A stretch of 7,777 nucleotides of DNA, from NCBI GenBank assembly GCA_012513725.1, contig JAAZBQ010000787.1, positions 1-7,777 on the forward strand, written 5' to 3'. Both the position numbers and the translations under genes were made by a program. Source of the stretch: Chloroflexota bacterium. GTDB taxonomy: Bacteria; Chloroflexota; Anaerolineae; UBA1429. Below, one piece after another: positions 6,115-7,777 of this stretch (position 1 is its first letter; every line of letters starts with the position of its first letter). The notes beneath the pieces are model-generated. The model did not search any database. It saw nothing but the letters and a program-made list of their open reading frames with translations, and was not told the origin of the DNA.

Positions 6115-6572
6115 CCGTGCAACTGACGAGCAGTGCCTTTGCCTCCGGGGGGCGGATCCCGGAGCGCTACACCTGCCGGGGCGAGGGCGTGTCGCCGCCG
6201 CTGGCCTGGCAGCACCTGCCGGCCGAGACCGAGAGCCTGGTGCTCATTGTCGACGACCCCGGGGCGCCGAACGGGGTGTTCGCCCACTGGGTGGTGTACG
6301 ATCTGCCGACCGTGCCCGGCCGGCTGGACGAGGGCGTGGGCACCGAGGACGGCGGCCCATCGGAAGGCGTGCAGGGGCGCAACGACTATGGCCATGTGGG
6401 GTACGGCGCCGCCTGCCCGCCGATGGGCGAGACCCACACGTACTACTTTCGGCTGTATGCCCTGGACGCCCGGTTGGATCTGCCCCCCGGCGCCACCCGC
6501 GCCCAGGTACTGGATGCCCTCCGGGGCCACGTCCTGTCGCAGACCGAGATGCAGGCGCAGTTCGGGCGCTGA
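6111..6572 (+). CDS. PEBP-family protein, YbhB/YbcL-like (Raf kinase inhibitor-like)
   Basis: A 153-residue protein, the usual size for bacterial phosphatidylethanolamine-binding-protein homologues. Signatures: Y20-T21-C22-x-G-E-G-x-SPPLAW (28-33), VDDPGAPNGVFAHWVVYDLP (47-66), which is the ligand-pocket strand with D48, D49, P50 and H59, then GRNDYGHVGYGAACPP (89-104) and H109-T-Y-Y-F-R-L-Y-A-L-D. The family has a small beta-fold with an anion/phospholipid-head pocket. Bacterial members have no firmly established role, and the 'Raf kinase inhibitor' label is historical. No signal peptide is visible, so it should be cytoplasmic. The ATG overlaps the transketolase stop by 4 bp and follows GAGGGGGTGG, so it is the third gene of that operon and probably coupled to it. 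A functional link to transketolase is not known to me. Confidence 0.93.
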   Translation: MTVQLTSSAFASGGRIPERYTCRGEGVSPPLAWQHLPAETESLVLIVDDPGAPNGVFAHWVVYDLPTVPGRLDEGVGTEDGGPSEGVQGRNDYGHVGYGAACPPMGETHTYYFRLYALDARLDLPPGATRAQVLDALRGHVLSQTEMQAQFGR

Positions 6573-6585
6573 GCGCTAGCGTCAA

Positions 6586-6625
6586 CAACAGGAGGTCGGC
6601 TGGTGCACCAGCCGACCTCCTGTTG
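6586..6625. terminator. 40-bp perfect palindrome between convergent PEBP and encapsulin genes
   Basis: Two 20-nt arms (6586-6605 and 6606-6625) are exact reverse complements with no spacer, starting CAACAGGAGG and centred on GTGCAC. GTCAA at 6581-6585 and TTGAC at 6623-6627 extend the symmetry in a shifted register, with three extra bases on the left arm. GCTAGC flanks it on both sides (6575-6580 and 6641-6646), the right copy containing the encapsulin stop. No T-run follows on either strand. Most likely a shared transcription-end or 3'-protecting hairpin for the two convergent units. The structure is certain; the function is inferred from position. Confidence 0.7.
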
Positions 6626-6641
6626 ACTGCGGGCGTGGATG

Positions 6642-7460
6642 CTAGCCGCCCTGGGGGCCGCCTCCATTGGCCGCGTCGAGGACGCAGATGGCCTGCGGCA
6701 CCGGCACATAGAGCGCCAGGCTCTCCGATAGCGAGAACTCGATCTCATGATCCGCCGGCCCGATAAAGCCGATGGTCATATCCTGGCCCAGGACGATCGA
6801 GGCGAACTGGGCGCCTGAGGCCACGAGCACCCCGCCCGATTCCAGCACCGGCGCCTTGTGCACGCCGTCGGTCGCCATGGAGCGGATGTGGTCGATCTCC
6901 AGCGTGTTACCCTGCGGGTAGCGGCGCAGCAGCAGGTTGTAGAGCCCGGGGCTGAGGGCCAGTGTGTACGGCCCGTGAAAGCCCGCCTCGTCCAGGGTGG
7001 TGACGGCCCGGATGATGTCGTTCGCGGCAGTACCCAACTGGTCCCAGTTGGAGAGCTGCACGTGCTGGGCGCCGTTCAGGTTCAGGAGGCCCGGGGTGTT
7101 CGGCGCGCCGTGAAAGAGCAACTCGTCCTCGGCGCGGGCGACCTCCATCGCCACCTTGGCCACCGCCGACGTATCCAGGGGCGTGCCCTCGCGCTCGTGG
7201 CTGGCGAGGTCGCGCGCACCCACGGAGAACGTGCGGTGGATGTAGTGGAGCGGCACCACGGGGCTGTAGATGAGGCCCGCCTCGCCCTCACGGTCGCCCA
7301 GGGGGACGGCCTTGAGACCCAGGCCGTAGGGGCCCCGAATGCTCAACAGGCGGCGGCCGGCCAACTGGCTGCGCGCCACATGCACCATGGCGTGATCCAG
7401 CGCCTCCCACACAGCATGTTCTATCGGTGCGTCATCGCGCATGAGGTACTTGTTCGGCAT
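6642..7460 (-). CDS. enc: Encapsulin shell protein, family 1 (linocin M18-like)
   Basis: A 272-residue HK97-fold shell protein that self-assembles into an icosahedral protein nanocompartment. Its layout matches Thermotoga maritima encapsulin as I remember it: an N-terminal helix (NKYLMRDDAPIEHAVWEALD), SQLAGRRLLSIRGPYG (31-46), PLHYIHRTFSV (70-80) of the E-loop, ARAEDELLFHG (108-118), FHGPYTLALSPGLYN (161-175) of the A-domain, LGQDMTIGF (224-232), and the closing ESLALYVPVPQAICVL. After that it carries a short Gly-rich tail (DAANGGGPQGG) that many homologues lack. Start ATG with GGGAGG 5 nt upstream. It lies 38 bp downstream of a ferritin-like cargo gene in the same orientation, the usual arrangement for iron-storage encapsulins. 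A phage capsid is unlikely: no phage genes are nearby and the cargo is adjacent. Confidence 0.95.
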   Translation of the reverse strand: MPNKYLMRDDAPIEHAVWEALDHAMVHVARSQLAGRRLLSIRGPYGLGLKAVPLGDREGEAGLIYSPVVPLHYIHRTFSVGARDLASHEREGTPLDTSAVAKVAMEVARAEDELLFHGAPNTPGLLNLNGAQHVQLSNWDQLGTAANDIIRAVTTLDEAGFHGPYTLALSPGLYNLLLRRYPQGNTLEIDHIRSMATDGVHKAPVLESGGVLVASGAQFASIVLGQDMTIGFIGPADHEIEFSLSESLALYVPVPQAICVLDAANGGGPQGG

Positions 7461-7465
7461 ATCTT

Positions 7466-7471
7466 CCTCCC
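7466..7471 (-). promoter_or_regulatory. Strong ribosome binding site of the encapsulin gene
   Basis: GGGAGG on the minus strand, 5 nt before the ATG, inside the 38-bp gap after the cargo gene. A good SD suits the need for many shell subunits per cargo. Confidence 0.7.
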
Positions 7472-7498
7472 TTTCTCGGCCCAGCGGGCCGCCGATCG

Positions 7499-7777
7499 CT
7501 ACGACTCGCGGAGTGACCCAACGGTGGGAGGCTCGCTGCTGGGGCTCTCGCCCCGCTCCCCGTTGCCGCCCTGCAGCTCCTCGACCATCTCATCGACCTC
7601 GGCCTTGCCCTCCGCGAGCATCTCGGCCTCGTCGCCGGTGAGGATCTCCAGGAGCCGCTCGAACTCGCCCACGTGCACGCGCTCCTCGTTCGCAATGTCG
7701 ATGAGCACCTTCTTGGCCAGAGCATGGTCGGTGGCCTCTGCATGTGCCATGTAGAGGTGCACGGCTTCGTGCTCTGC
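7499..7777 (-). CDS. Encapsulin-associated ferritin-like cargo protein (Flp type), 5' end outside window
   Basis: The frame is open to the window edge, so the GTG at 7762 is probably internal; 92 C-terminal residues are visible. The first ~70 are a helical ferritin-like segment: AEHEAVHLY (1-9 of the visible part) and DIANEERVHVGEFERLL (27-43), giving the E...Y...E-x-x-H pattern (E2, E32, H35) of a diiron site shared between subunits. It closely resembles the ferritin-like domain fused to Pyrococcus furiosus encapsulin (REEKAHVGEF in memory). A hydrophilic linker (~70-83) follows, then TVGSLRES at the very C-terminus, the consensus family 1 encapsulin-targeting peptide. Expected role: Fe(II) oxidation and iron mineralisation inside the shell encoded 38 bp downstream. 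Classical EncFtn and rubrerythrin are alternatives, but the spacing fits the Flp type better. Confidence 0.9.
   Translation of the reverse strand, partial: AEHEAVHLYMAHAEATDHALAKKVLIDIANEERVHVGEFERLLEILTGDEAEMLAEGKAEVDEMVEELQGGNGERGESPSSEPPTVGSLRES
7502..7525 (-). other. Encoded encapsulin cargo-loading peptide
   Basis: The last eight residues before the stop, TVGSLRES, match the (L/T)-x-V-G-S-L-(R/K) type targeting peptide that docks on the inner face of family 1 encapsulin shells. It sits after an unstructured Gly/Glu/Ser/Pro linker, as expected for a flexible tether. Confidence 0.85.

Noticed and set aside
6642..7460. Phage major capsid protein
   Set aside because: HK97 fold is shared, but the sequence follows family 1 encapsulin, and a ferritin-like cargo with a targeting peptide is adjacent; no phage genes are present.

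Overview
The window is GC-rich bacterial chromosome (roughly 65-70% GC in the coding parts, below 60% in parts of the one long gap). It is densely packed, with short gaps, 4-bp stop/start overlaps, GTG starts and good Shine-Dalgarno sites. Gene content suggests a high-GC, probably thermophilic lineage. My best guess is Chloroflexota (Thermomicrobia/Sphaerobacter-like), because a TPR gene (recalled as often belonging to a C39-peptidase-like protein) before murJ, a two-gene transketolase and a family 1 encapsulin with a separate ferritin-like cargo fit that group. This placement is inference, not proof. No mobile element, CRISPR array, tRNA or rRNA was seen.

Layout. (1) Positions 1-1972, + strand: the 3' end of a TPR protein gene, overlapped by 4 bp by murJ, the lipid II flippase gene. 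(2) 1973-2038: a convergent junction filled by a 16-bp hairpin. (3) 2039-3529, - strand: a secreted M1-family zinc metallopeptidase. (4) 3530-4163: a divergent intergenic region of about 630 bp with no convincing gene. It holds several short inverted repeats, a possible extended -10 promoter, and an interlocked pair of inverted repeats at 3979-4029 that would form mutually exclusive RNA hairpins in a transketolase leader. (5) 4164-6572, + strand: an operon of the transketolase N-terminal subunit, the C-terminal subunit and a PEBP-family (YbhB/YbcL-like) protein, the last two overlapping by 4 bp. (6) 6573-6641: a second convergent junction with a 40-bp perfect palindrome. (7) 6642-7777, - strand: a family 1 encapsulin shell gene and, upstream of it, the 3' part of a ferritin-like cargo gene ending in an encapsulin-targeting peptide.

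How they work together. The clearest functional unit is the encapsulin pair: the ferritin-like protein should be packaged through its TVGSLR tail into the HK97-fold shell, giving an iron-storage nanocompartment. The two transketolase subunits should form one thiamine-diphosphate enzyme of the non-oxidative pentose phosphate pathway. MurJ serves peptidoglycan synthesis. The M1 peptidase and the PEBP protein are peripheral, and their physiological substrates or ligands cannot be read from the sequence. The system is of a known type. The least explained features are the interlocked repeats in the transketolase leader, the long symmetric palindrome at the encapsulin end, and the coupling of a PEBP gene to transketolase.
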